Shown: positions 54,664-64,000 of the stretch, piece after piece | Layout: the number at the start of each line of letters is the position of its first letter | Numbering within the stretch: position 1 is the stretch's first letter | Assembly (NCBI GenBank): GCA_008704415.1 | Contig: VXIS01000094.1 | Location: forward strand, 62,001 to 126,000 | Direction: 5' to 3' | From: Sphaerosporella brunnea | Lineage: Eukaryota; Ascomycota; Pezizomycetes; Pezizales; Pyronemataceae | DNA: 64,000 nt | Made by a program: the position numbers and the translations under genes | The notes under the pieces: generated by a model | Database searches by the model: none | What the model was told of the DNA's origin: nothing | Seen by the model: the letters and a program-made list of their open reading frames with translations, nothing else

Positions 54664-55871
54664 CAAAATTGTCCTCGGTAGGCTGCGTCGGGCTGCGTCG
54701 GGCTGATCAAAAAGTCCAGCTGGCTGTTTGGGCTGTATTCTGACGGGCCGGCTGTTAGGCTGGTCCAGCGGCAGCAAACACTTAGGAAAAAAAGTAAGAT
54801 ATTGTCGCCTTCCCCTTCCCTAAGATATCCTCTCCCGCTTGACCATCATACGTCCCAGGATGAAACCATCCCCGCTGCATCCCAGTGGCGCAAGCACTCC
54901 AGCGCCTCAACGATCACGCAATCAAGACACGCCCTACGCTCAGAAAGAGTGAGCTTCGCGCTACTAAATATACGTTCTACCTCAGCTGACATTGCAGGCA
55001 CTGATAGAATCTCGAAATAAATTGTTGCTAGCCGAGTATATCTGCATTTCTTCTCCTTCCAATAGGATAAAAGATCAAAAATACTATCGTCTGGTGGTTC
55101 ACGGCATCAACGCTCATATTCATCAAGAGGTTTTTTATCCTGACCTGCTGCAAGAATGGTTTGCTCTGATTGAGACTTGGTTTTGCGTGTTGGGGGACGC
55201 CCACGCTTCGCGTTGCCACTGGCTCTCGCATTTTGAGGTGACCCAGCATGGGAAGCTAGGGGGGCGGTCCTGGTGAGAATCAAACATCAAGACATAAAGA
55301 TAGTCATTGTTTGAGGGTGCCATTCCTGAAGTGGAGACATTTTCTCCAGCATCTTCTCCCTTGTACTGCGTTTCCCACAAAGCTTGAACCGATGCTTTGG
55401 CATTATCAAGCCATTCCTCATAGTCATCGGGATGCTCTCTCTTTGCCATAGATTGAACGTAGTCCTACTTCCATTTGGGATCCAGAACGATGGCTGCAAT
55501 GTAGACTGGACTTTTTCTGAGGGTTCTCGCGTATTTGCCAATACGATCCAGTTCATTACCAATGAAGGTCATGACAGTCTGAAACGTCTCTTTCGGCGCG
55601 GGAATTCGGGGGGCGTTTGATTCCCGCATCACTGACAAGCACTCGTGTTTATTGGCTGGCGGGGTAGCCACCCGTCAGCACGATGCCACTAGGTATTGCA
55701 GCGACGGAGGGTTCAGGTTGGAGGGGGGTGGGGTCATTTCGAGAGGATGCATGATCTGGCGTGGTGCGTCGGCGTGTCTTGCCAGCCGGGCCGCAGCCGG
55801 GCTGCGTGGGCAATTGATTAAACAGCCAGCCCGATCAGCCCAGGCTGTTTCAACCGACTACTAGCAATACT
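54664..55871 (-). mobile_element. Decayed hAT element
   Basis: The left end carries GGCTGCGTCGGGCTGATCAAAA and GGCTGTTTGGGCTG; the right end (55775-55871) carries the inverse (AACAGCCAGCCCGATCAGCCC, then CGACTACTAGCAATACTA, which is a degraded TAGTGTTGTCAGTAGTCGG). The transposase relic lies between them on the minus strand. No clear 8-bp duplication remains. Confidence 0.65.
55135..55671 (-). pseudogene. hAT transposase C-terminal part, one in-frame stop
   Basis: A single frame with one TAG at 55465-55467. It reads LRKSPVYIAAIVLDPKWK, stop, DYVQSMAKREHPDDYEEWLD, then NAKASVQALWETQYKGEDAG. The pattern (P-x-Y-AA-xx-LDP-xx-K, then W...AK..V..LWE..Y) is that of fungal hAT transposases. The dimerisation domain downstream is only partly present (FDSHQDRPPSF). 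Confidence 0.78.
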
Positions 55872-55874
55872 AAT

Positions 55875-58442
55875 GGTCGCCCACGTCGGATCAGATATTC
55901 TCCTGGTGGATAGCCCAGACGGATGCGCCGAACGTACATGCCGGGCAGATGTATGGACGCTGGATGGCAGGTGTGTACATGTAGAGGACGCAGTTTCTGG
56001 AGATATCAGAGGAGCAGGCGCGGGACAACGGTGCATTGTCCAAACTCCCAAAGAGAGACCTTACTGTATATAAGGAGGCCTATCCTCCCGCCATCTGGCT
56101 GGATTAGAGCGCACAATAAATGCACTCCTCCCAGAAACTGAAAATTCTTCACTTTCCCTCTCTTTATGGATTCTGTCAGTTCCTTCCTCCGGAGAGCGTT
56201 GTAGACAGCAATGTATTTCCAATAATAACTTGAAATAGGCAAATGAAAACCAAAGAGACAACCAAACAGAACAAAGCTCATCCAAAAACTAACCTCTGGT
56301 CTGCCCCTAGCCCGGGCCAGGGGGGGGGCGAGTGAGAGTTGGTGGTCGGATATGCCAACTCCGAGTCCCCCCCCGGGCCGAGCCTAACTCCTCCCAGCCT
56401 CGCCTGTAGGCAGGGATACAGGGTAATGGAGAGCGACGACAGTGGTGGGCGGGGAAGACAACGGCGAAGGCGTGAGATCTGAAGAGAGGACACTGAGGGG
56501 GGGAATCCCCGGGCCTTTTAAGGGCCCTCTGTCCGGATATCCCACGCCGCTCACTATCCCTTGCCCGGCACCGACAACCCGAACACCTCACGCACAGACA
56601 TCCCCCCCTTTTCCCTCCCCGGTCCCCTCCGTTGTCACTAGCCCGCAGCCTAACTGCGCCATCCTATCCGGCGGACATCCTGTTGTTTCCTTTGCTTTGC
56701 GAATGATACAGTTAGGGGTTCACAAGTAGGGAAACACCGCAGTAGCAATCATTGGCGCGGGACGTAAGTCGAGCTTTAGGTTGAAGCGCATAAGATGCGT
56801 AGAGTACTGCTATGGTGGCGGAATCCTATAATCGACCCTGGGGGTCCACTCCTCTTGCCGATCAACTAAGCCTATTTTGGCAAAATCGAGTGATGCCTTG
56901 AGCGACCGCAAGCCACGGGGAAGCCCCGGCGACGGTGGGGGAGCGACTGAATTGAGGCCAAATAAGTTCGTCATTGTCTTCTTTTACAAGTTACTTATAT
57001 ACACATTCGTCGTTCAACCCATCAGAAAACCGAGAATCAAAACCCCGTTCCAGACCTGTCCCTTCCCGCTCCAAAACAATTCACCCCGCTTATCTATCCT
57101 CTCCCGGCAGATAGATCTTCTTGTGTGATGTTAAGGCTTTCCATTCTGCTGAGGCGATGTGAGGGGCAGAGCGGGAACGGAGAAAAAAAAAAAGGAAAGC
57201 GGCGTCGCATCACCGATAATCACTCGTTCTGCGTCTAAATCGGTTAAGCGTGCACAAAAAATCACTCCGTGGTTGCCTCAAGTGGTTTAGTAAGGGTCCA
57301 CTTGACCCACCAAAACCCTAACCCACTGCAAAAATACCTTGCGCGACACTCGCTACTGCTCCTCTTGCGTTGGCTTTTTCATAATTTGCGCTCTCTACAA
57401 TCCATCTACTCCTCTTTATCCACACATTTAGAGAGCGCTTTTCCGCTCTTTCTTGGTTGTGGTTGTGTTGAAACCGCTGTTGAATCTGGTGTCCCCAACG
57501 GTGAAAGAGGATTCCGCCACCATAGGACGAGAACCGGCCACTGCATGTGCCGCCAAAGTGTCTCTTCCGCTTCGCAAGGGTGTCCCCAACCATGCGATCA
57601 GGGGGCAGATAAGCAACGTTGGTGAATCGATGCGCCCTTTGATCGTATGCATGCCGCACGAATTGATATTGGACGCTGGTATTCCTCGTTCTCTCATGAA
57701 ACTTTCGGTACTGTAGGACATTTGGATTACCGACGAAGACCGTTTCCCGAGGGGTTCCATTGCTGCGACCGAAGTCGCCCTGTACACTCTACTAAATCGC
57801 CACAACATCGGTTCGTTGCGGCGTCTGCCTCTGGTTTTCGGGTCCGGGATGCCTCCAAGCTCGGGTCCGCCGGCGTGCAGCGCCAAGTAAAGTACTTCCT
57901 CAAACGCCATAAATCCCAGGGCCTAGTTCGTTGGTACGCAGCTCCTTCTCCGCCGGACATGGTAAGGTTGGCTTTGTAAAGGTGAAAGAAGAGAAAGGAG
58001 GCAGTGGGAGATAGGGGAGATATTGAAGAGGCAAGCCGGGTAGTTTCCGAACTCGTATATGGTCGTGAAAAGCGGCTTCAACGGCGAGAAGAAATTAGAC
58101 AATAAACTCATAACCGGGAACGTGACCTGAACTACAAAACCATCAGCGGTGTAAGAAGCGGGCAGGTAATCTGCATTTCCGTTGAAGCGCAATGAGAAAA
58201 AAGCCTCAGTAATGACGATGATGATCACGATGACGAAAATAATGATATCTTTTGCCGCAACGCAACGGAGAACCAATTCTTTGTGTACATGAAGAAGAAG
58301 ACCAGTATAACGTAAACGCCCGAAGAGACGTCCGCGGACGAATCGGCAGCTACACTGTCAGAAACTGAAGACCAGAGCTGAGTGCGCTGACAATTATTGA
58401 CAGCGTTCAATGCCACGTATTTCTGTGGAAAACCGCCAATCG
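55875..58442. other. No firm gene
   Basis: 56086-56115 shares a short repeat with 37482. 56310-56400 is strongly GC-rich with GCCCGGGCC repeats. The plus strand at 57453-57716 and 57647-57979 has moderately protein-like frames (GREPATACAAKVSLPLRKGV; GLVRWYAAPSPPDMVRLAL), and a minus frame (57428-57910) overlaps them. None is recognised, and they may be decayed. Confidence 0.4.
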
Positions 58443-59711
58443 TCAATAGCAAAGCTCGACGGGCGGGTTCTCCACCTGATACTGTACGGCCTCCAGGCCA
58501 CCAGGCACAAACTCGTCAATCATATCCAAAACCTCCTGATCCATTCCAGACTTCACCCAATCGGCAGCAATCAACGGACTTGGTGGGTCCGCAGCCATAC
58601 ACCTCCTCGCATAACCTAGCAACCTCATTCTAGCGCCGGTACTACTACAGGACTTCAGCGTGTGAAAAATTTCGCCTGCGTGGTAGTTCTGTAGTGGCAA
58701 GGCTAAGGCGTCGAGCATAGCATTCAACGTGGCTACACTGCTGTCGTCATCCCACTGCAACGACTCCTTGGCCAGCTCGATAAGCAGGTACATAGCGCCG
58801 AGCTTTGCTTCGCAGAGGGTTCCCGGGAAGCAGGACACTTCGGCGATGACTAAATCCAGAATGTGTCGGCCGCTGGCGGTGGAACACGGCGTGTGCATAG
58901 CGATGAGTGCGCAGTCAATGGCGGTGTAGGTATCCGTCTCCGTGGGCTTAAGCAGCAACAAGCCTCTCTGCTGCTGTGTTAATCGCTCCCGCATGTCGCT
59001 CAGGAACATCCGGACTGCCTCAACACGAGCGTGGATACACGCCCACTTCAGTGGGAGTGCGGCGTTCGGGTCGCACCAGTTCCATCGCTCAAGCAGCACG
59101 GTGATGGCCGGGAGATTTCCTTCTGATGCCGCGATGCACATAGCCCCACAACCTCCGAAGACGATTTTTGAGGCAATCTTCGACTGGTCTTCGACGCTCA
59201 TTGACCACGACCGGAGGTGTGTGAACAGCTCCGTTACCCCTCCAGGGAGTGGGATCAGTGCCCCGGGCCGCGTAGGAGGCTCCAGGGCCGCAGCAGGCAA
59301 CATGATCATGATCTGCCGGAGGTGAGCCGGAGGAACTGAGGCATAAGCCCAGCGCAGCGCAGTCTTGAGGCGGTCAGGGCTGTTGGGTGGAGAGCGATCA
59401 TCTCGGACCTTCAGCTCGCGGATGTAGGCGCTGACTTCAGGCGCACGGCTGGACCACGCCAGGATCACGTTGATCAAGTCCTTATCGCTCAGGTATTCTC
59501 CGGTTTCGATGTGGATTTCCACAGGTAGCAAAACAAACGATGCGGTGGAGCTGTCAGTTTCACGTCAGTATCCGGCATTGCGACTAGCTACTACGCCGGG
59601 CTTGATGTACCTATGAGCGGGGGTTCCGTCTTGACGGGACGTCCCAGATGCGGTTTTCATGGCGGTGTGTCGAACCCGCGCTCGCTTCTTTGTGCGTGTG
59701 GACTTTCTCAT
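58443..59711 (-). CDS. F-box/ankyrin-like protein
   Basis: Exon 1 (59711-59611) and exon 2 (59550-58443), joined across a 60-nt intron (GTACAT ... TACTGAC ... CAG, phase 2), give 402 residues with a proper ATG. The basic N-terminus (MRKSTRTKKRARVRHTAMK) looks like a nuclear signal. Residues 41-75 fit an F-box (LLPVEIHIETGEYLSDKDLI), the adaptor helix set that binds Skp1 in SCF ubiquitin ligases. Residues about 165-225 look like ankyrin repeats (AMCIAASEGNLPAITVLLER ... LKWACIHARVEAVRMFLSD). The remaining helical C-terminus is not recognised. F-box/ankyrin combinations are frequent in Pezizomycotina. Without the intron the long frame has no ATG. Substrate unknown. Confidence 0.75.
59551..59610 (-). 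other. Intron of the F-box/ankyrin gene
   Basis: 60 nt on the minus strand, donor GTACAT, branch TACTGAC 14 nt before the acceptor CAG. It joins exon 1 to the F-box frame in phase. Confidence 0.7.
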
Positions 59712-59860
59712 GGTTGTTGGTAGCGAATGGATTGGTATTGTGATGTAGAAAGTGGTTAAGGTTTCGGTGTCGAGCGCAGGCGAGGTTTTGAGGTTTGAGG
59801 TTTGAAGGTGGTAGATGCGATTGTATTGTTGGTTTACAAGCTGTCTAGAGAACGGTTATA

Positions 59861-60791
59861 TGGTGCAACGCGTTATAAACCGGGTCGTTCGTTAGGCGTG
59901 AAGTTACCCGGAATTTAGTGGTCAGTGACACCTCATGATGTGGTGGCACGGTCTCTCTCAGCTTTTATTTGATAAATAATATTTATTTTTTATTTTGTTA
60001 ACATGCACTTACCCGCCGTGGCTTTTATACACACACCTCGGTTCCATAATGTTCTCCGAGAGTGTAAGCCTCGTGAATCCGATCCACACGCATAAAAAAT
60101 TTGAACACAAGCTCATCCGATACATCTTCTGGACCATGAGCACGCGGTATCATTTGTCGAAGAGCAGGCAAGCTATACTCGCGATTTCTGCGGGCACAAT
60201 TCTTGGCTGCTCCCCACACATACTCAAACGGGTTCATCTCCGGATGATATTTGGGTAAAAAGAGGCATCGATGGCCAGCACTCTCAATAACTTCCTCTAC
60301 GCGGCTCCTCTGCGCCAGAAAGTCGGGCTCCATAGCTTGAATTCCCCTCCCACAATTGAGGCATCCGTTGAGGCATTTCGAATCGTAGCTCTCCGGCTTA
60401 TTCGGATTTTTGCACTGGAGTACAAGATTTACGTTCCATGGACCCCGTGCTTGAAGAACAATTCGAGCCCCCTTTTGCTCTCATCCGTTTGATATCCTCT
60501 CTGCTGAAGCCCGGCCCTAGCTGCACACTGGCAAAGACCGGCTTCCCGGAGGCCTTTTCTGCTGGTGTTTCCTTCAAAAAACCCAACAATTTTGCCCTGC
60601 GCAAGAATAGGAACCTTCATGATTGGAATTGAATTAACTGAATAGAAACGTCGCGTTATGAGGTAAAGTTTGCCGTCTGTCTACAAGTCGCTCCGGTCTG
60701 GCCGTTGACGGCCTCACAGGTTGTCACTCGCCGCGAAATTCCGGGTAACTTCACGCTTAACGAAGGCCCCGGTTTATAACGCGTTGCACCA
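59861..60791 (-). mobile_element. 931-bp TIR element carrying a DDE transposase relic
   Basis: Left end TGGTGCAACGCGTTATAAAC ... GTGAAGTTACCCGGAATTT; right end the inverse (AAATTCCGGGTAACTTCACG ... GTTTATAACGCGTTGCACCA). The arms are about 70 bp with a few differences. The transposase fragment is on the minus strand. No target duplication is visible. Confidence 0.88.
60025..60366 (-). pseudogene. DDE transposase C-terminal relic
   Basis: Frame CLNCGRGIQAMEPDFLAQRS ... ESAGHRCLFLPKYHPEMNPFEYVWGAAKN ... YSLPALRQMIPRAHGPEDVS, ending GEHYGTEVCV. Second catalytic region present; N-terminal half lost or scattered in other frames at 60398-60620. Same family as 2140 and 25306. Confidence 0.82.
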
Positions 60792-60896
60792 GATGGTTTG
60801 TTATGATTTGACGCGTCGTAGGCAAACCGCTTAGTAACACGACCGCGCCAAACCACGAGCAGGGATTGGGAAGCGCGCATTGAGGCGGGCCGCACG

Positions 60897-61100
60897 TGAC
60901 CACCTCCACTCACGAACGTCTGCTGTGCTCGTACTCTGCTGGCAGTGGAGGACTAGGATTTCTTCACCGAATCATATGCATTAGATCTAAATGCACACCC
61001 AGATTCACTGTCGTCGCGACGCGGACGTCGGTGGATGCCTTGATTGATTATGCTGCCGTCGGAATTGTCAAGGTGAAGGGTTAGGGGTTTCCTGTGACGC
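60897..61100 (+). repeat. Dispersed repeat, copy B (with 13690-13890)
   Basis: Shares CCACTCACGAACGTCT, CGCGGACGTCGG and GTCGGAATTGTCA with copy A. Less transition-rich than copy A. Confidence 0.6.
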
Positions 61101-61189
61101 GGAATGTCTCCGGTATCCCGATGTGGCAAAGTCACTGCGCTCTGTGGGGAAAGTCACTCAGCCTCGTGGCAAAGTCACTTAGCCACATG

Positions 61190-61455
61190 GCTTGTGTCCT
61201 GCTGCCCATCCTGCCAAGAGTTTTACCGCGCGGCGCTTACTCCAGCAGACGCCGGCGTCGATACCAGTAAGTTGGCGGAATCATGCGAGATAGTAGACCT
61301 TTTCATCCAAAAAAAAAAAAAAAAAAAAAAAACAAACAAAGGAAACCAAGTCTTCTACCCCCGGAAACCGAACGTTTGATCCAGCAAGTCATCGCTGAGA
61401 GTTTTGGGGGCGACGCGAGCCTGCCACGTGACGGTGAGAAGTGTTCAGATCCTGT
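61190..61455 (+). mobile_element. Rearranged MULE 5' fragment
   Basis: 61201-61260 matches the MULE TIR region (CATCCTGCCAAGA, TTTACCGCG, GGCGCTTACTC). 61355-61455 matches its exon 1 (GGAAACCGAACGT, TGATCCAGCAAGTCATCGC, GAGAGTTTTGGGGG). Between them a run of about 24 A (61310-61333) replaces the original sequence. The homology ends at TCAGATCCTG. Older than the 25980 copy. Confidence 0.85.
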
Positions 61456-61794
61456 GGCTATCAACGAACGTACCCGACAGTTGCCCACCTGCGGCTCGCT
61501 GATCGCCCGGCTTAGCCGTACAATCTCGGATCGTTGCGTTTCGCCTCAGTGTTGTCAAGTCATTATTTCCGATGGCTGCGGGCTGCCCGTCAATTGCGGG
61601 TTGGGGTTTGTGGAACTGCCTGTCTGCGGACTTCCGGAGTGGGACCTGGACAGTGAGGATCTCCGGTGGTGGGACAATCAGTTGAGATTTCAGCAATCAC
61701 GAAGGCACGGTAGTAACGAGATTGTAATCCATTACAGCCTGAACGCCGGATTCAGTCCCAACCTCGGGGGCAACCGCAACACACAATTCGGCGG

Positions 61795-61970
61795 GAAAAT
61801 AGAAAATAGAGGAATGAAAAAAAAATGAAAAAAATGAGCAAGATGAAAAAAAGTGAAAAACAAACACTCCCACAAACACAAGAAAAGACAAATGGAAAAC
61901 AAAAATAGAAAGACGAGAATACGAGAATACGCAAACTAACAAACAATGAAAAAACAAGCGGCATTTTTTT
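61795..61970 (+). repeat. Purine-rich low-complexity tract
   Basis: About 175 bp dominated by GAAAA, AAATAGA and ACGAGAAT units with very few T. No gene. The reverse strand gives a Phe/Ser-rich spurious frame. Confidence 0.75.
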
Positions 61971-62039
61971 AACAAAGCGAAAGAAAACCTGTACACTGTT
62001 CTTATTGTTTAGTTATCTCGGCCAGCCCCTGTTGCGAGG

Positions 62040-62228
62040 TTAGTGACATTTTACACTGCGGACGTTAGATAGGAAGTTCATACTCTCCCATTCGAGAACA
62101 ATCATGCACAGCACAGCAACGGCTAAGACCGCCCCGCACGCCATCAACAGGGGGCTATTGTATCCGTCTGTCTCGTCCGTGTCGCATGGGCGATTCGCAA
62201 AAGCCTCACGAGCGAACCGATCACTCAT
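62040..62228 (-). CDS. Small single-pass membrane protein candidate
   Basis: Starting at the second ATG (62228) the frame encodes 62 residues: an acidic/polar N-terminus (SDRFAREAFANRPCDTDETD), one membrane helix (LLMACGAVLAVAVLCMIVLE) and a short polar end. Just upstream on the minus strand GCTCAYGAGTGATCGGC is duplicated. Family unknown; low to moderate confidence. Confidence 0.35.
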   Translation of the reverse strand: MSDRFAREAFANRPCDTDETDGYNSPLLMACGAVLAVAVLCMIVLEWESMNFLSNVRSVKCH

Positions 62229-62303
62229 GAGCAACTCATTGCTGCTTCACTGCCGATCACTCGTGAGCAACGCCGCCGACGCTTGAAAAAGGAAACAAGT
62301 GAA

Positions 62304-62327
62304 CACCCGTGTGGTAACCACACGGTG
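62304..62327. repeat. 24-bp near-perfect palindrome P1, copy 2
   Basis: Inverse orientation of 24143-24166 with one difference at the centre. It is followed by CGCCATTATATTGTCAGTGTCACTC. Confidence 0.8.
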
Positions 62328-62649
62328 CGCCATTATATTGTCAGTGTCACTCATTTTCTTAATTGCATAATAAGGGCGAAGTGTGTATATTTCAGCTAAG
62401 AATCTCGCAGTATACTTCATTGCGACACAGCCCATTCCGCCCTGCATTCGTTTCTGGTAACAGCACACTGACTCGGTCTCCACCATGCCAGCAGCGCTAG
62501 AAACACGTGGGGGACAGTAGGTAGTCAAACAGGGTAGCTGCGAGCGTGCGGGTGGTTGAAAGGTAGTGAAGCGGTGGAGGATGGGAGAGTTGGTAAGCAT
62601 GAGGGGGTTGAAGTGAAGCGTTGATTCTCAGCTGGCACTCGTACAATTC

Positions 62650-62940
62650 TATAGCATTCTATCACCAGCGACTATGCTCCTCCATGACTCTGCTCCGGAA
62701 TGCTAGAGCTGCGCAGTCGCTCCGCAATATCTCTCGCTGGCGCTCGTTCCATGGCTCTGCTCCACAATGTTACAATTCGCAGTCGCTTTGCAATTTCGTC
62801 GCTAAAGCTCCTCAATGGCGCCGCTCAACAATGCTCCCCCGCATCACAGCTAATCACTCACTATTTTTCCACGTTGCGCCACCGTGAAAGCCACCCGGGC
62901 GCTACCGTGTTTGAGGCTCTGTTTGCTCTATATAGTTTTT
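62650..62940 (-). repeat. Repeat family R2, copy 2
   Basis: The minus strand matches 23320-23720 in reshuffled order: GAGTGATTAGCTGTGATGCG, GCATTGT, GGCGCAACGTGG, GAGCAAACAGAGCCTCAAAC and several GCGGAGCGACTGCG-like subunits. Copies share a TATATAGAGCAAACAGAG block. Confidence 0.75.
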
Positions 62941-64000
62941 GATGTGGTCGTTGCAGCGCCGGCGGTGTGGCGGCGCTCGGGTGCGCAAGCGCCTCTTCCG
63001 GTCTTATTGATGCTCGCGATATCAGCCGGGCTGTGTGGGCTGTTTGGGCCGGCCGGCTACTGACAACACTGACCGGCGTGTGGCCATGGCCGGACAAAAC
63101 TGTTCCATCCACCCCACCCGCAGCCGCAGCCTGATTACTTTTCAATGGCATCTCCGTCTCAATCGAACTCTGCAGCAACTCTTGACGGGGTTTTTCTCCT
63201 CGCTTTCGGCGGTAATTGCTTGAATTCTTGACCCCAAAAACCGTGCAAAAGTCTCTCAAGCAAAACCCCGAGAATATAGAGCCTGGTTTTTGGTTTTCAA
63301 CCAAGAAATTGAAACAGACGATAGTAGTTACCCATTCCTTTGTGAATTGTCAGTTTCGGCTCCCACTTAGGGCCACATGGAATGTAATTCAAGCCGCTGA
63401 CCTTTTTTTTGGATCAGAGGAGGAACGACAGCGGCAGCATAACTAGAAAAGCGATGCCAAACAAAATTTTATGATGCATCAACACTGCCGTCACCGCAAA
63501 CCTTCCGCTGAGGGCGGGGCGGAGGACGATGAAGTTCAAGCAGATCCGACCGACGGCAAATCGCAAAACAGAAACAAAAAATGAAGAGTATGTGTCCACC
63601 CAGGACGAGTCATACCAGTGAATGCAGTATTCTGTGAAACCGGGCACGTTCACTGTAGGCGTAGCAATAAGATAGGGATATCCGCAATGAACCTCAGAGG
63701 AGGAGAGTACCCGACAATGCTTAACGATACGCACTCCTAATAGATTCGCTGCGAGGCTGCTCTAAAAAGGTTCGCAAATGCAACGGAAAGATGGAACGGT
63801 TTAACAGAGCAATCAGCTTATCTTGTTAAGGCTCGTTCCCATGGATGGTGGTCGATGTCTCTTTACACACGGAGACAGCAGGTCTTAAATACCCACTGCC
63901 ACCCTTACTACGATGGCTATAACACCTCTTGGATAAATCCCTCGGATGAACAACGTTCCGGCAATCCACAAGCGTCAGGGTGCCGAGCTTCACTGTCGAC
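62941..64000. other. End of window, no firm gene
   Basis: 63030-63078 carries a hAT-like end (minus: CAGTGTTGTCAGTAGCCGG, then GGCCGGCCCAAACAGCCC). A minus frame at 63414-63734 ends in a hydrophobic stretch (HHKILFGIAFLVMLPLSFLL) but has no recognised family. Nothing else is seen. Confidence 0.4.

Noticed and set aside
57428..57910. 160-codon minus-strand ORF
   Set aside because: Overlaps equally plausible plus-strand frames, with no motif or start context.
59563..59711. Apparent histone-H3-like N-terminal tail (basic start, then HRYIKPG) upstream of the F-box gene
   Set aside because: The H3-like part HRYIKPG lies inside the 60-nt intron that links exon 1 to the F-box frame in phase; the spliced product lacks it.
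61697..61996. Phe/Ser-rich minus ORF with apparent membrane helices
   Set aside because: Product of the purine-rich low-complexity tract on the other strand.

Overview
The window looks like a transposon-rich stretch of a filamentous ascomycete (Pezizomycotina) chromosome. The evidence is: genes with short introns (48-60 nt) carrying GT...AG ends and CTAAC/CTGAC branch-like motifs; a Tad-type non-LTR retrotransposon; and relics of fungal Tc1/mariner, MULE and hAT elements. Gene density is very low. I see five well supported host-type genes in 64 kb, plus several small or decayed candidates. No rRNA, CRISPR array or convincing tRNA was found.

Layout. 1-1.6 kb: diverged tandem array. 1.6-8.1 kb: DDE transposase relics, a 709-bp inverted-repeat element, a 5'-truncated LINE with a 14-bp target duplication, and two small TIR elements (199 and 423 bp). 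8.1-16.3 kb: mostly featureless, with one decayed mariner-like element. 16.3-17.9 kb: an intact two-exon aromatic-L-amino-acid decarboxylase gene. 18.9-25.9 kb: a 3'-truncated GC-rich LINE and an inverted pair of an unclassified repeat. 25.98-29.2 kb: a nearly complete MULE with 51-bp identical TIRs, a target-site duplication and only two homopolymer frameshifts in its transposase. 32.4-32.9 kb: a secreted proline-rich protein ending in a six-cysteine, knottin-like domain. 35.9-36.4 kb: a broken kinase-like gene. 38.1-39.3 kb: an HNH_2-like protein gene with a degenerate final histidine. 43.6-47.8 kb: a small membrane protein, a mariner MITE, a decayed ORF and a chymotrypsin-like serine protease gene. 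48.9-53 kb: a large inverted repeat built on a decayed SWIM-type MULE, a tRNA-like SINE candidate, an unrecognised 300-residue ORF and another MITE. 54.7-55.9 kb: a decayed hAT. 58.4-59.7 kb: an F-box/ankyrin-like gene. 59.9-64 kb: another TIR element with a DDE relic, a rearranged MULE fragment and further repeats.

The host genes do not form an evident cluster: the decarboxylase, protease, HNH_2-like protein, secreted protein and F-box-like protein are separated by transposon debris. This is the compartment type in which filamentous fungi often keep lineage-specific genes (inference). The most interesting items are the knottin-like secreted protein, the protease with its unusual 3' end, the HNH_2-like gene with an intron inside its stop codon, the young MULE whose insertion site can be checked inside the window, and several apparently unlisted short repeat families.
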